Assembly (NCBI GenBank): GCA_013288645.1
Contig: JABDBL010000013.1
Coordinates: 1-64,000 of the forward strand
Direction: 5' to 3'
Length of the DNA stretch: 64,000 nucleotides
Origin: Candidatus Melainabacteria bacterium
Lineage (GTDB): Bacteria > Cyanobacteriota > Vampirovibrionia > Obscuribacterales > Obscuribacteraceae
The position numbers were made by a program, and so were the translations under genes. The notes below the pieces were generated by a model, which saw only the letters and a list, made by a program, of their open reading frames with translations, had not been told where the DNA came from and ran no database searches. Positions 26,101-34,469 of this stretch are shown one piece after another (position 1 is the stretch's first letter; each line of letters opens with the position of its first letter).

Positions 26101-26883
26101 ATGAGAAAAATTCGTTTGTTACTGGTGATATTTTTGGCGCTAACTGCTCAGTGCGGTCCTGTGTTCTCAGAATCAAGGGACAGCTTCTTCTCACCTAGAC
26201 CTATGCATTATAGTGGTGAAACCACTACATTAGTGATTGATACCGACATGAGCAAAATGCGCCATGATGGTCCAGACAACGGACATACAAGCATTTCTTT
26301 GTTGTCTAAAAACGGCGCTGTTTTATTCCAACGCAAATTAGATGATAATTTTAAGTGTCTTGGCTATAGTCGCGCCCAGCATGCTTACGTTTTACAGACA
26401 GTAGGCGAAACGGGAATATCGTTAAAAGTCGAAGCATTTGAATATCTACCTGAAGATAAGCCAGCTATAGTTTACTCAAAGAGTTTTACTCCCTCATTTG
26501 TTGCAGCAATGGAGGCAGTAGTACCCAGCCCAGATTTGAGATTTATTGTTTTCGTGGGTCGAGAGGAACTGAATAAGGACTATGTTTGTGATACAGTCTA
26601 TCAAGAGTCATTGATATGGCGCTTATACGTTTTGGACACAAAGTCAGATACAATTCGCTGTCTTGGCAAGGCACCAAATCCGCCACCACTTTCAAAATGG
26701 TACCTTGAAGAGGCAACAGATAGCTTCAATCCTTGCGACCAATGGCAATGGGGATTTGATGGTCCCATGCTGGAACAAAACATCTGCCAGTTTATATCAC
26801 CAAATGTGTTAAAAGTGAGTTACGGTAGAGATACCTGTAGACATCGGTCAAAAAAACGTCTCATTCGTAGGTGGACCCTATAA
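26101..26883 (+). CDS. Secreted protein, unknown (beta-rich)
   Basis: 260 residues. Signal peptide MRKIRLLLVIFLALTAQCGP (a Cys at 18 lies in the hydrophobic core, not a clear lipobox). The mature part alternates short beta strands and turns (TTLVIDTDMS, ISLLSKNGAVLFQRKL, LRFIVFVGREE, WRLYVLDTKSDTIRCLG). This recalls propeller-like proteins but shows no defined repeat. Four or more cysteines could form disulfides. AAAGG lies 7 nt before the ATG. Orphan gene in the same-strand series 22775-28360; nothing suggests an enzyme. Confidence 0.55.
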   Translation: MRKIRLLLVIFLALTAQCGPVFSESRDSFFSPRPMHYSGETTTLVIDTDMSKMRHDGPDNGHTSISLLSKNGAVLFQRKLDDNFKCLGYSRAQHAYVLQTVGETGISLKVEAFEYLPEDKPAIVYSKSFTPSFVAAMEAVVPSPDLRFIVFVGREELNKDYVCDTVYQESLIWRLYVLDTKSDTIRCLGKAPNPPPLSKWYLEEATDSFNPCDQWQWGFDGPMLEQNICQFISPNVLKVSYGRDTCRHRSKKRLIRRWTL

Positions 26884-27019
26884 TGAATTTCCAGATTAAG
26901 TTCAACATTGGATGCCATAATGACTAGGCTGCCCTAGCATAAGATGTAATTAAAAGCACAACGCTACAATCAATACGATATACAACCTTGATACTAACTC
27001 ACATTTTGGACTGAAGTCA

Positions 27020-28198
27020 ATGTATAGGAAAACGATCACAGTCTCACTTATTGCTCTGGCGCTGTTCCTTTTGCTCAAAGTATTGTGGGTATCCGTACTC
27101 TATGTTGGCGGTGATCAGCTGCTCGATGGGGACGCCAAAGAAGATCTTTTACACAGGCGAGCCTTTTTAAGAGGGGCGATTACCATTCGCCACGAGGAGC
27201 GACCAAGTAGCCAGAGCCTGCTGCCATCACGATTTCAAGGAGAGTGGGCACTGCTCAGTTGCTCCATGTACTCAATGGCTCTATGTAATCTCGCATTTCT
27301 GTATCCAGATTTGCGTGGGGAGCTAGCGCAGGAAATCCAAGCGCTTATTGGAAGAGTTCTCCAGAAATCCTATCGGCAATTTGATATAGATGCCTGGCAC
27401 GAAGATCCGCTTGATTCGCTATTATCAGAGAATGGCCACGTCTGGTATCTGGGACACCTAAACTTAATGCTCACCTGTTATCGACTGGCGGGGGGTGATA
27501 CTAGATATGATACTTTAACCCACCGCATTAGCGAAGCTCTAGCTCGCCGCATAAATCTAGATGCTGCCATGATTGCTCAAACTTATCCGGGCGAGAGATA
27601 TATTCCTGATAATTCAGTCGTGCTTGCATCACTAAAGAATCATGACATTGCATTTGGCACACAATACCACCAGCTCATAAGCAAGTGGAGACTGTCTGCA
27701 GAAGAAAAATTGATTCGCAACGATACAGGAACACTTGTGTTTGCAATATCGCCAGGAGCAAAATTGAGATCCCAAAGCCGCAGTTCTGGAGTGGCTTTTA
27801 GTTTGCTTTATCTCTTTCATGCCGATCCAGAGTTTTGCGGACAACAATATAGTAAACTCAAGCGCGCATTTGGCGCATGGTTCTTACCAGCGGTTGGAAG
27901 GTTTCCCGGCGCTGGTGCTCTAAAAGAAAACCCTGATGGTTCATGGAAAGGTGATATTGATTCAGGACCGGTAATATTTGGTTTTAGCCCTGCGGGTACT
28001 GGTTTTGGTGTTGGCTGCACTAGAGCGGCCGGCGACAGCGCCTTCCTTTCACAGATGTTGGTCACAGCAGAGATAGTCGGCTGTTCGATCGACTGGAATG
28101 GACAACGCCACTATCTCCTTGCTCCTCTTGTTGGTGAGGCGATTATGTTGGCGTCGAAAACCGCTACACCTTGGGATGGAAGATTTGTTCGTAACTGA
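27020..28198 (+). CDS. Membrane-anchored alpha/alpha-toroid-like protein (possibly linalool dehydratase/isomerase-like)
   Basis: 392 residues. One N-terminal helix (5-30) anchors the protein. The rest is a soluble domain with paired helices and conserved-looking stretches: SMYSMALCNLAFLYPDLRGE, WHEDPLDSLLSENGHVWYLG, HLNLMLTCYRLAGGDTRYD, PGERYIPDNSVVLASL, and near the end DIDSGPVIFGFSPAGTGFGV. These resemble, from memory, proteins grouped with the (alpha/alpha)-toroid linalool dehydratase/isomerase domain. Activity on terpenes is not implied. Acidic and Tyr-rich loops suggest a pocket. Last long gene of the orphan series. Confidence 0.55.
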   Translation: MYRKTITVSLIALALFLLLKVLWVSVLYVGGDQLLDGDAKEDLLHRRAFLRGAITIRHEERPSSQSLLPSRFQGEWALLSCSMYSMALCNLAFLYPDLRGELAQEIQALIGRVLQKSYRQFDIDAWHEDPLDSLLSENGHVWYLGHLNLMLTCYRLAGGDTRYDTLTHRISEALARRINLDAAMIAQTYPGERYIPDNSVVLASLKNHDIAFGTQYHQLISKWRLSAEEKLIRNDTGTLVFAISPGAKLRSQSRSSGVAFSLLYLFHADPEFCGQQYSKLKRAFGAWFLPAVGRFPGAGALKENPDGSWKGDIDSGPVIFGFSPAGTGFGVGCTRAAGDSAFLSQMLVTAEIVGCSIDWNGQRHYLLAPLVGEAIMLASKTATPWDGRFVRN

Positions 28199-28210
28199 GC
28201 GAGTATTTAA

Positions 28211-28360
28211 ATGGCAATTCTTCTTGATCCAAGCGATATGGATCTGTGTGCATATCGAGCCTCTAGTTATGATCGACAGGGACAGAAGGCTCTAGCGCAA
28301 AAGGACTGGCAAAAATATCACGAATTGGACGTTCAAAGAAAAGCTAAACTTTCAAAATAA
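28211..28360 (+). CDS. Possible 49-residue protein
   Basis: A 49-codon frame begins 12 bp after the stop of the 27020 gene, with no good ribosome-binding site. The product (MAILLDPSDMDLCAYRASSY, then DRQGQKALAQKDWQKYHELD) looks like a helix pair and could be a leftover of a TPR-like protein. Coding status uncertain. Confidence 0.3.
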   Translation: MAILLDPSDMDLCAYRASSYDRQGQKALAQKDWQKYHELDVQRKAKLSK

Positions 28361-28420
28361 TGCCTGGGTTCTCCGATATGGCATAAGATCTTTAAACTCA
28401 GAACATCTGACAAACTCAAC

Positions 28421-28449
28421 TTGACAGGGGTTTTTGTGCAGATTACACT
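28421..28449 (+). promoter_or_regulatory. Promoter of the TPR-TonB gene
   Basis: Perfect -35 TTGACA at 28421-28426, a 17-bp spacer and -10 TACACT at 28444-28449. Transcription would start near 28456 and give a 26-nt leader before ATG 28482. This favours that start over TTG 28434 or ATG 28458, which would lie before or at the start of the message. Confidence 0.65.
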
Positions 28450-28481
28450 TGCGGCAGATGGATTTTGGGAAGATTCAAAGC

Positions 28482-30440
28482 ATGAGAAAAATTCGAATCT
28501 GGCAGGCTCTAGCCGTGTCTGGCATAATGACACTACAGCCGTCTTTTGCAGCGCCATATACTAATATGGAAGATCTGGTAAAAGAATATGAGACACTTGA
28601 ACAAGAGATCCCGTTACTATTTGATCAAGAAACATCTCAAGTCAAAGCTGGAAATAAATTGCAAGCCCTCGCTAGTTTACGGCGTGCCAGTGTATTGATT
28701 GCGCAGATAGCAGTGGACTTAACATCAGGTGTCTGCTCGGGGAATCCGGCACCAGCGATACGCAAATTGCATCTTGAGGCAGCTAAGCGATTTGTGCAGC
28801 TAGAGGCTAATGACGACGCGGAGCGCGAGTTCAAGGCAGGCATAGACGTGCCACAGTCATTTGGAGACACAACTGGACTTCCAGAAGTCCAACAAGCCTA
28901 TAGCGATTTTCTGCGTAAAATAGGAAAAGTAGAGCTATCTAATGCCGCAGTTGACTCTAAATCTAGTACTGGGCTGAAAATAAAAAATAGTCGTTCTAAA
29001 ATAGACCTTAATTTTGCGATAGCTAGAGTTTGTTTTGAGAAAAAGGACTATAAAGAAGCATTCAGGCTCTATGAAGAGAACCGGCAGGCTTTGCAAAAGT
29101 TATTTGGTCCAAATGATTTAAGCCTGGCTCATTGTGATGCAAGCATGTCACTCATTCGCTATGCTGAAGGACAAAATGCTGAAGGACTTTTGCTTTATCA
29201 GAAAGCAATGAGTTTAGCGAGGAAAGTATTATTGGTTGGGGCAAAGAATCATTTACTCAACACGATTAAACAAGATTATTGCACATCAGTGCGTGTCATT
29301 GAGCTAAACAATGAGGCTGCTCTGGCGATAAATAAAGGAAATTTATTGCCGGCAATTGCAGACCTTAAAAAAGCATTAGCCATAGACCCTTGCTACGAGC
29401 TAGCAAGAGAAAATCTGGCCATTGCTTATAACAATTATGGTCTAAGCTTGGCTCCTAAGTGCGATCTTGCCTTAAAACAATTTGAGAAGTCGCTGTTTTA
29501 TGACAGAGGAAGTAGTACAGTTTCAGATAATTTAGACGGATGCTTCAAAATGATTAGTAAAAATCCGCAATCAGCTAAAGATCGTATAGTATTGGCTGAA
29601 CAGGCATTGAAAGAAAATGAACCTGAAAGAGCCATTTCTGAATATAGTGAAGCAATTAGAATTGATCCATCATGCATGTCGGCCAAGCAAGCATATTATG
29701 TGCCAAGCCTGTTGAGTCTTGCTCGGTATTATGCAAGTAAAGGTGATAATGATCAGGCAGGTTCTCTTGTAAAACAATCTCTAGAAAATTTGCACCAGCA
29801 AGCAGCAAACGAGCGGAATATTACTTTTACGTTATTAAAACATTGTTCTCAATTTGTTCCAGATAATATTTTAACAAAAGAAGAATTAAAACAACTCAGA
29901 GCTTCTCGCAGACATCACATTAAGAGATATTGCTTGCAAGCAGCTGAACTTGCTGCCAATGGAAAAACTGTGGAGGCAGAAGATAGTTACAAAAAAATGT
30001 TGACCAAGTATGATGAATTAAGGGAGGAAGATTGTGATCGATCTATAGCATCATGCTTGTTTATAGCCAGCTTATTTTTTGATGATCATGATAAATATCA
30101 AGACTCACTTCCAATGCTAACAAATGCCCTGGAAAATTATTTGCAATTTGGTTGGACCAATCCTGATTATTCAAAGTATATGGCTAATATGCAAACCCGC
30201 ATCAAATCCCTCTGGATGCCCCCTCAAGGACCAGTTAGTAAACGTACAATAGTTGATTATCAACTTTATAGAGATGGACAAATAGGTAATTTGAAACTTA
30301 AGCATTCTAGTGGCAATGCACTCCTTGATCGAGCAGGGCTAGATGCAGTGGAAAAATCGAGTCCATTTCCCATCCTACCAGTAGGCTCAGAGTCTCCGGT
30401 AGATATTGAATTCACTTTTAATTACCATGTGTACAAATAA
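28482..30440 (+). CDS. Secreted TPR protein with a TonB-like C-terminal domain
   Basis: About 652 residues. Signal peptide MRKIRIWQALAVSGIM (cleavage near SFA). The middle is TPR and helix-rich, including the canonical units AALAINKGNLLPAIADLKKA and LKENEPERAISEYSEAIRID. The last 70 residues read VDYQLYRDGQIGNLKLKHSS, then ALLDRAGLDAVEKSSPFPIL and DIEFTFNYHVYK. That is the TonB C-terminal fold as seen in energy-transducer-type proteins, but here without the usual N-terminal membrane anchor and Pro-rich spacer. No exbB or exbD is near, so an energy-coupling role is doubtful and a periplasmic scaffold is equally possible. Confidence 0.75.
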   Translation: MRKIRIWQALAVSGIMTLQPSFAAPYTNMEDLVKEYETLEQEIPLLFDQETSQVKAGNKLQALASLRRASVLIAQIAVDLTSGVCSGNPAPAIRKLHLEAAKRFVQLEANDDAEREFKAGIDVPQSFGDTTGLPEVQQAYSDFLRKIGKVELSNAAVDSKSSTGLKIKNSRSKIDLNFAIARVCFEKKDYKEAFRLYEENRQALQKLFGPNDLSLAHCDASMSLIRYAEGQNAEGLLLYQKAMSLARKVLLVGAKNHLLNTIKQDYCTSVRVIELNNEAALAINKGNLLPAIADLKKALAIDPCYELARENLAIAYNNYGLSLAPKCDLALKQFEKSLFYDRGSSTVSDNLDGCFKMISKNPQSAKDRIVLAEQALKENEPERAISEYSEAIRIDPSCMSAKQAYYVPSLLSLARYYASKGDNDQAGSLVKQSLENLHQQAANERNITFTLLKHCSQFVPDNILTKEELKQLRASRRHHIKRYCLQAAELAANGKTVEAEDSYKKMLTKYDELREEDCDRSIASCLFIASLFFDDHDKYQDSLPMLTNALENYLQFGWTNPDYSKYMANMQTRIKSLWMPPQGPVSKRTIVDYQLYRDGQIGNLKLKHSSGNALLDRAGLDAVEKSSPFPILPVGSESPVDIEFTFNYHVYK

Positions 30441-30532
30441 ATTGCTATAAGAGAATAGCAACGCATATGTTGCATTCAAATGGGAATTGAACATTGGTAC
30501 CTAAAGGCAAATTTGGTAATTGTTAGTTAGTA

Positions 30533-32278
30533 CTACCAACCATTTAAATGTTTGAGGTCAGACCAATATTGGCTTGTGGACAGCTGTTTTTTGAAGTCTT
30601 TGACAAATTGTGCTTTTGTGATCAGCTTATGGTTCGAGTCATCCTGATACGAACCGGTTTTGCCATTTGGCCATACCTTATCCAGATATTTCCAGGCAAG
30701 ATTGCCATTACCAGAATAGATAAGTTGAATCATATTTGACCAAATAGTAGATTTTAAGGGAGATAAATTTATCTGCCCTTCGGAAGATAAGCTTTCTATT
30801 TTTGTTTGTTTTACTAAGCTCGCAATGTATTGCTCATCCGGAGGCGGGCTTTTCATCAGATCTTCTGCCAGTACAAATTTGTCTTTTTCAAGTCGCAGGA
30901 TTATTGTAGCTTGTGGGGAGTCGCAATAAGCAGCATGCCAGTAAGCAAATACATTATCATTTCCTACAGCTGCACAATAGCCATTTCCGTAAAAGTCAAC
31001 AAAATAATAATTGCCAGAACCCGCATTATTCGAAGAATTTAACTCGGCAATTTTTTTAAATTCATTACCTAATGCAAACAATTTATAGTCAGCAGGCGGA
31101 TGAGCCCCTTCTGGATGATGTCCAATTATCAACATTGGTGGCAAAGATTTATCCATTCTTATTGCTGGAGTTTTTGCAGGTTTTAACTGTGAATAATCCC
31201 AGTATGCAAGCTTTCCGGCTGTTGCTATTTTCTTTACACCTGCAAATGGTATCACTAACCAGTATGAGTTGTTTTGATTTACTTTAGCGCTAAATACTGG
31301 TTTATTCTCTTGTTTATTTCCTTGCAAAATTTGTAAGCCGTCAGCTATTGGTCTATATTGGTAGTCGTTAAAGTCCCACTGTCTTTGATTATATATGCGT
31401 GTATAATCATTCAATAATGTCCATCTGAAGTTAGTATAATCTTCAATTTTATCTCCATCCTGTATGGTTTCGTTCTTCCATGCTGTAACGAAATCATCTT
31501 TTGCTTTTTGCTGCTGTCCTAATTCTTCATAGGCAATGCCGCGATTATAATAAAAATCGACTTCTCCTGGATCAAGACTTATGGCTTTATTTAAATTTTC
31601 TATCGCTCTATCATATTGCTTGAGCACCAAATATTCGACCGCACGATTTCCATAGGGCTCAGCAAAAAGAGCCTTATATTTTTCATTCATTCGCGGGTCA
31701 AGACTCACCGCTAATTGAAAATCGTCAATTGCCTTCTGGTGTAACTTCGTATACTCGTAAGCAATGCCCCGCAGGCGATAATATTCGGCATTTTTAGAAT
31801 CAATTTTTATTGCCGTGCTATAGTCAGCTATTGCCTTATTGTAATCTTTAGCTGCCTTACCGTATCTTTCTAAAGCAGTGGCGGCATTTGCACGCTTACA
31901 ATAAAGTGCAGCGTTTTGCGGATCAAGATCGATGGCATGGCTAAAATCAACAATAGCCTTTTCATATTCCACCCCTTCTGCATAAGCATCACCGCGGGCT
32001 ATATAAGCAGCCAAATACTTTGGGTCCAGGCGAATTGCTTCACTCCAGTCATTCATGGCTTTATTATCTGCCAGTGTAACCTTTTCATAGTAGGCACATC
32101 CACGCTCATAATAAGCTATAGGATCTTTTGGATTTTTAGCAATGGCTTGAGTATATTTATCAATCGATTTATCCTGAGCCCTAGCACTTAAACCAGGTAG
32201 CACGACAGCGACTGCTATCAGTAAAATAGCGGCAGCTACCCAAAGTATAAACACGAATTTATTGCTTCTATTTTCCAT
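30533..32278 (-). CDS. Membrane-anchored TPR protein with a C-terminal unknown domain
   Basis: About 581 residues. An N-terminal helix (10-32) anchors or exports the protein. Residues 40-275 hold about six classical TPRs with clear cores (AYYERGCAYYEK, YIARGDAYAEGVEYEKAIVD, YRLRGIAYEYTKLHQKAIDD, YYNRGIAYEELGQQQKAKDD). The C-terminal 300 residues have no recognised domain but include beta-rich stretches (SYWLVIPFAGVKK, NYYFVDFYGNGYCAAVG). ATG 32278 is chosen over the in-frame TTG 32290, which abuts the upstream stop. Same transcript as the 32291 gene. Likely a periplasmic scaffold or stress-type lipoprotein relative; role unknown. Confidence 0.75.
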   Translation of the reverse strand: MENRSNKFVFILWVAAAILLIAVAVVLPGLSARAQDKSIDKYTQAIAKNPKDPIAYYERGCAYYEKVTLADNKAMNDWSEAIRLDPKYLAAYIARGDAYAEGVEYEKAIVDFSHAIDLDPQNAALYCKRANAATALERYGKAAKDYNKAIADYSTAIKIDSKNAEYYRLRGIAYEYTKLHQKAIDDFQLAVSLDPRMNEKYKALFAEPYGNRAVEYLVLKQYDRAIENLNKAISLDPGEVDFYYNRGIAYEELGQQQKAKDDFVTAWKNETIQDGDKIEDYTNFRWTLLNDYTRIYNQRQWDFNDYQYRPIADGLQILQGNKQENKPVFSAKVNQNNSYWLVIPFAGVKKIATAGKLAYWDYSQLKPAKTPAIRMDKSLPPMLIIGHHPEGAHPPADYKLFALGNEFKKIAELNSSNNAGSGNYYFVDFYGNGYCAAVGNDNVFAYWHAAYCDSPQATIILRLEKDKFVLAEDLMKSPPPDEQYIASLVKQTKIESLSSEGQINLSPLKSTIWSNMIQLIYSGNGNLAWKYLDKVWPNGKTGSYQDDSNHKLITKAQFVKDFKKQLSTSQYWSDLKHLNGW

Positions 32279-32290
32279 TTTTATGAGCAA

Positions 32291-32869
32291 TCATTTCTTT
32301 TCGGGAAACGCAGCACCCACGTCTGCTGGTAGTTCCCCTGGTGTTCTTTTTACATCTGGTGAGGACGATGTATGTTCAACTCCATTTGGACGCCAGGTGC
32401 TAACCTGAACCAAGGTTGTCGCATCTGTAAGTTTTCCGTTGAAAAATTGATAGGCCGGATCTGCAGAATAAAGAGTACCAGTTAAGGTGAAATAGATACC
32501 GTATGGTGCGGTAGAAGAACCTGGTTTGGCTGGAAAAAGATATAGGCAAAAGAGTGATTCGCCCGGATGCCATTCCATCCCTTTGGGCAATTTTCCAGGC
32601 AGCCCTGGGAAATATTGAATATAGCATTCTTTCAACCAGGTAGGATTGATTAGAAATTTGGGCATATCGCAAGATCGGCGATTTACAAAGCTTGGCTCAT
32701 CAAAAATTTCTATGATCGCCTCTGCTCTCTTATTGTTTGGCAGCAGTAAATTGCCTGCAACCTTATTCAATCTCACTATCATAGGAATAGTTTCTTTAGC
32801 TGAACTTGTTTGCGTAAACGAAATTATAAGAGTACCCAGCAGAGGCCAAATAATATTCCTAAATTTCAT
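32291..32869 (-). CDS. Secreted protein, unknown
   Basis: 192 residues. Signal peptide MKFRNIIWPLLGTLIISFTQ (cleavage near SSA). The mature part holds three cysteines and Pro/Gly-rich loops (YFPGLPGKLPKGMEWHPGES, then LFCLYLFPAKPG). The Pro-rich tail (RTPGELPADVG) is probably disordered. No family recognised. It lies 12 bp before the TPR gene at 32278 on the same strand, so the two are likely made together. Confidence 0.55.
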   Translation of the reverse strand: MKFRNIIWPLLGTLIISFTQTSSAKETIPMIVRLNKVAGNLLLPNNKRAEAIIEIFDEPSFVNRRSCDMPKFLINPTWLKECYIQYFPGLPGKLPKGMEWHPGESLFCLYLFPAKPGSSTAPYGIYFTLTGTLYSADPAYQFFNGKLTDATTLVQVSTWRPNGVEHTSSSPDVKRTPGELPADVGAAFPEKK

Positions 32870-33091
32870 AATGCTCCAGGACGATATTCATTTTTATATC
32901 TATTATCTCCGGGTAAGCGCAATTTGCAAATTATAATCTATAACTGCTTTTCCCGCTGGGCAACGTTTAATGGATTTTAGTCTACAGGTCTATAATTTAA
33001 TTCTTTCAATAGTTATACGTACAATGCTATCATCATTATTACGTTAAAATGTTAGGTTATGTAGAAACAGAGTCGTTAGAAGAATCATGTC

Positions 33092-33868
33092 ATGAAAGAA
33101 AATACTACCCTTCAGACTGTTCGTGGGCTATTAGATCGCCTAATAAGCGTAGAGCGATTATCTGATAACGACGAGAAAGAGACTGCTCATAACGAAGCGA
33201 TAAAAGCCATCAAAGAACTACCAAGACCGAGAATTTTAGCGATATTAGACGAAGCTGTTGGAAAAAATAAAAGCCGTAAGCTAGCCTCCGTTTACATACT
33301 TTCAGAATTGACTGATGTGCCAGAAGTTATCATACGCATCAAAGAAATGCTCACAGATCCCGATTCAAATACACGCAGTATGCTTGTTCAAACAATAGAG
33401 TTTGCACAGTTAACTGGCCTTGCAGACTACCTTAGTGATATCATTGAGAACGATCCAGATGAATTTGTGAGAAGCAGGGCAATACATGCTGCTGGTACGC
33501 TCAAAGCGCAGACTAGTCTTCCTGTCTTGTTACGTTTAGCAAATAGCCAGGCGGAGTCGGGGGAACAAGGAGACATGCGTTGGCACACCTTATGGGCACT
33601 GCAGGCATACACAGATGAAAGCTGCCGGCAAATTCTGAGTGAAGCTTTTATGAATCCAGAAGAAAGACAGCATAAAGTAATCGCCGCCTGGGGATTGGGA
33701 AAACTTGGCGATAAGGAAGCGATTAAATATTTAATTGCCATGCTGGAGGTTCCATATAGTTCTTTGCGGGCAGCACAAGCATTGTGTGAGATCTATGGGT
33801 GGGAGTTTAAGCACAACTTGACCCGACTCAACGAAATTCGTCAGCTGACCCAAGAAATAAAACTCTAA
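33092..33868 (+). CDS. HEAT-repeat protein
   Basis: 258 residues, cytoplasmic. Several HEAT / PBS-lyase-type repeats are visible: VRSRAIHAAGTLKAQTSLPV, RWHTLWALQAYTDESCRQIL, KVIAAWGLGKLGDKEAIKYL and SSLRAAQALCEIYG. Such repeats bind partner proteins, and in cyanobacteria relatives attach or detach phycobilins, but no phycobiliprotein is encoded here, so that role should not be assumed. N-terminal 60 residues are a helical region. Stands alone on the + strand. Confidence 0.75.
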   Translation: MKENTTLQTVRGLLDRLISVERLSDNDEKETAHNEAIKAIKELPRPRILAILDEAVGKNKSRKLASVYILSELTDVPEVIIRIKEMLTDPDSNTRSMLVQTIEFAQLTGLADYLSDIIENDPDEFVRSRAIHAAGTLKAQTSLPVLLRLANSQAESGEQGDMRWHTLWALQAYTDESCRQILSEAFMNPEERQHKVIAAWGLGKLGDKEAIKYLIAMLEVPYSSLRAAQALCEIYGWEFKHNLTRLNEIRQLTQEIKL

Positions 33869-33870
33869 AA

Positions 33871-34020
33871 ATGATGAACGTGAAATTTAAATATTGTGTG
33901 TTGTTAGTAATATTGGTTCTCGTTTTCTTGAACTCGCGTGCTAGCTATTCAAAATCTGATGATAATAAAATACACGGTTTTGATTTGAGCGTTTGTAGAT
34001 GCTCCCTACAGCTGAGCTAA
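33871..34020 (+). CDS. Possible 49-residue secreted peptide
   Basis: A 49-codon frame begins 2 bp after the HEAT gene's stop. Its product has a clear export-like start (KFKYCVLLVILVLVFLNSRA) and a short polar tail with two cysteines. No ribosome-binding site is obvious, so translation would depend on coupling to the upstream stop. It overlaps the tail of the opposite-strand membrane gene by 15 bp. Confidence 0.35.
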   Translation: MMNVKFKYCVLLVILVLVFLNSRASYSKSDDNKIHGFDLSVCRCSLQLS

Positions 34021-34251
34021 TCCGGTAATGTACGAATAGATCGGTCGTATAGTAAAGAACGAATTTGCGATTGTTAGTATTATCATCAAACAGATCGTTA
34101 AAATCTTGTTATTGCTCGACACGAAAAACTTTCTTAGCAACCAAAATTCAATTGAAGCTAATATTATTGGCGGAAGTAAGAGAATAAGAATAAGAAAAAT
34201 TATAAATAGCCAACCGCTTAGTTGTTGAGCTATATGTACTAGATTATTCAT
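34006..34251 (-). CDS. Small two-helix membrane protein
   Basis: 81 residues with two or three membrane helices (FIIFLILILLLPPIILASIE and ILTICLMIILTIANSFF) and a central basic loop. AAGGA lies about 11 nt before the ATG. No family recognised. Confidence 0.5.
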   Translation of the reverse strand: MNNLVHIAQQLSGWLFIIFLILILLLPPIILASIEFWLLRKFFVSSNNKILTICLMIILTIANSFFTIRPIYSYITGLAQL

Positions 34252-34469
34252 CTAAGTTGTCCTTTTAGCAATTTAGGTAAATTGAAAATCCTGGTCTTTA
34301 TAATCCCATTTTATAGGAGTGGAGAAAAATAATGCCGCCAAATAGAACAGTTAATAAACTGTTTCGACCAGCCGCACCTTCTCTTCTATACATCAGTTGA
34401 GTTTTAGTTCAATTTACCGGTTTGAGTGACCAGATCATCAGGAGAAACCCACTTCTTTGATTAGCTGGG

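Noticed and set aside
30443-30475. Two small hairpins between the TPR-TonB gene and the convergent TPR gene as a terminator
   Set aside because: Stems TTGCTAT/ATAGCAA and GCAAC/GTTGC are real, but no T-run follows on either side, so an intrinsic terminator is not supported.
33092-33868. Phycobilin lyase (CpcE/F-like) annotation of the HEAT protein
   Set aside because: Only generic HEAT repeats are visible and no phycobiliprotein genes are present; the specific activity is not supported.
34332-34400. Short frame with GGAG before ATG in the 34.3-kb gap
   Set aside because: Only about 22 codons, no features; too short to support.
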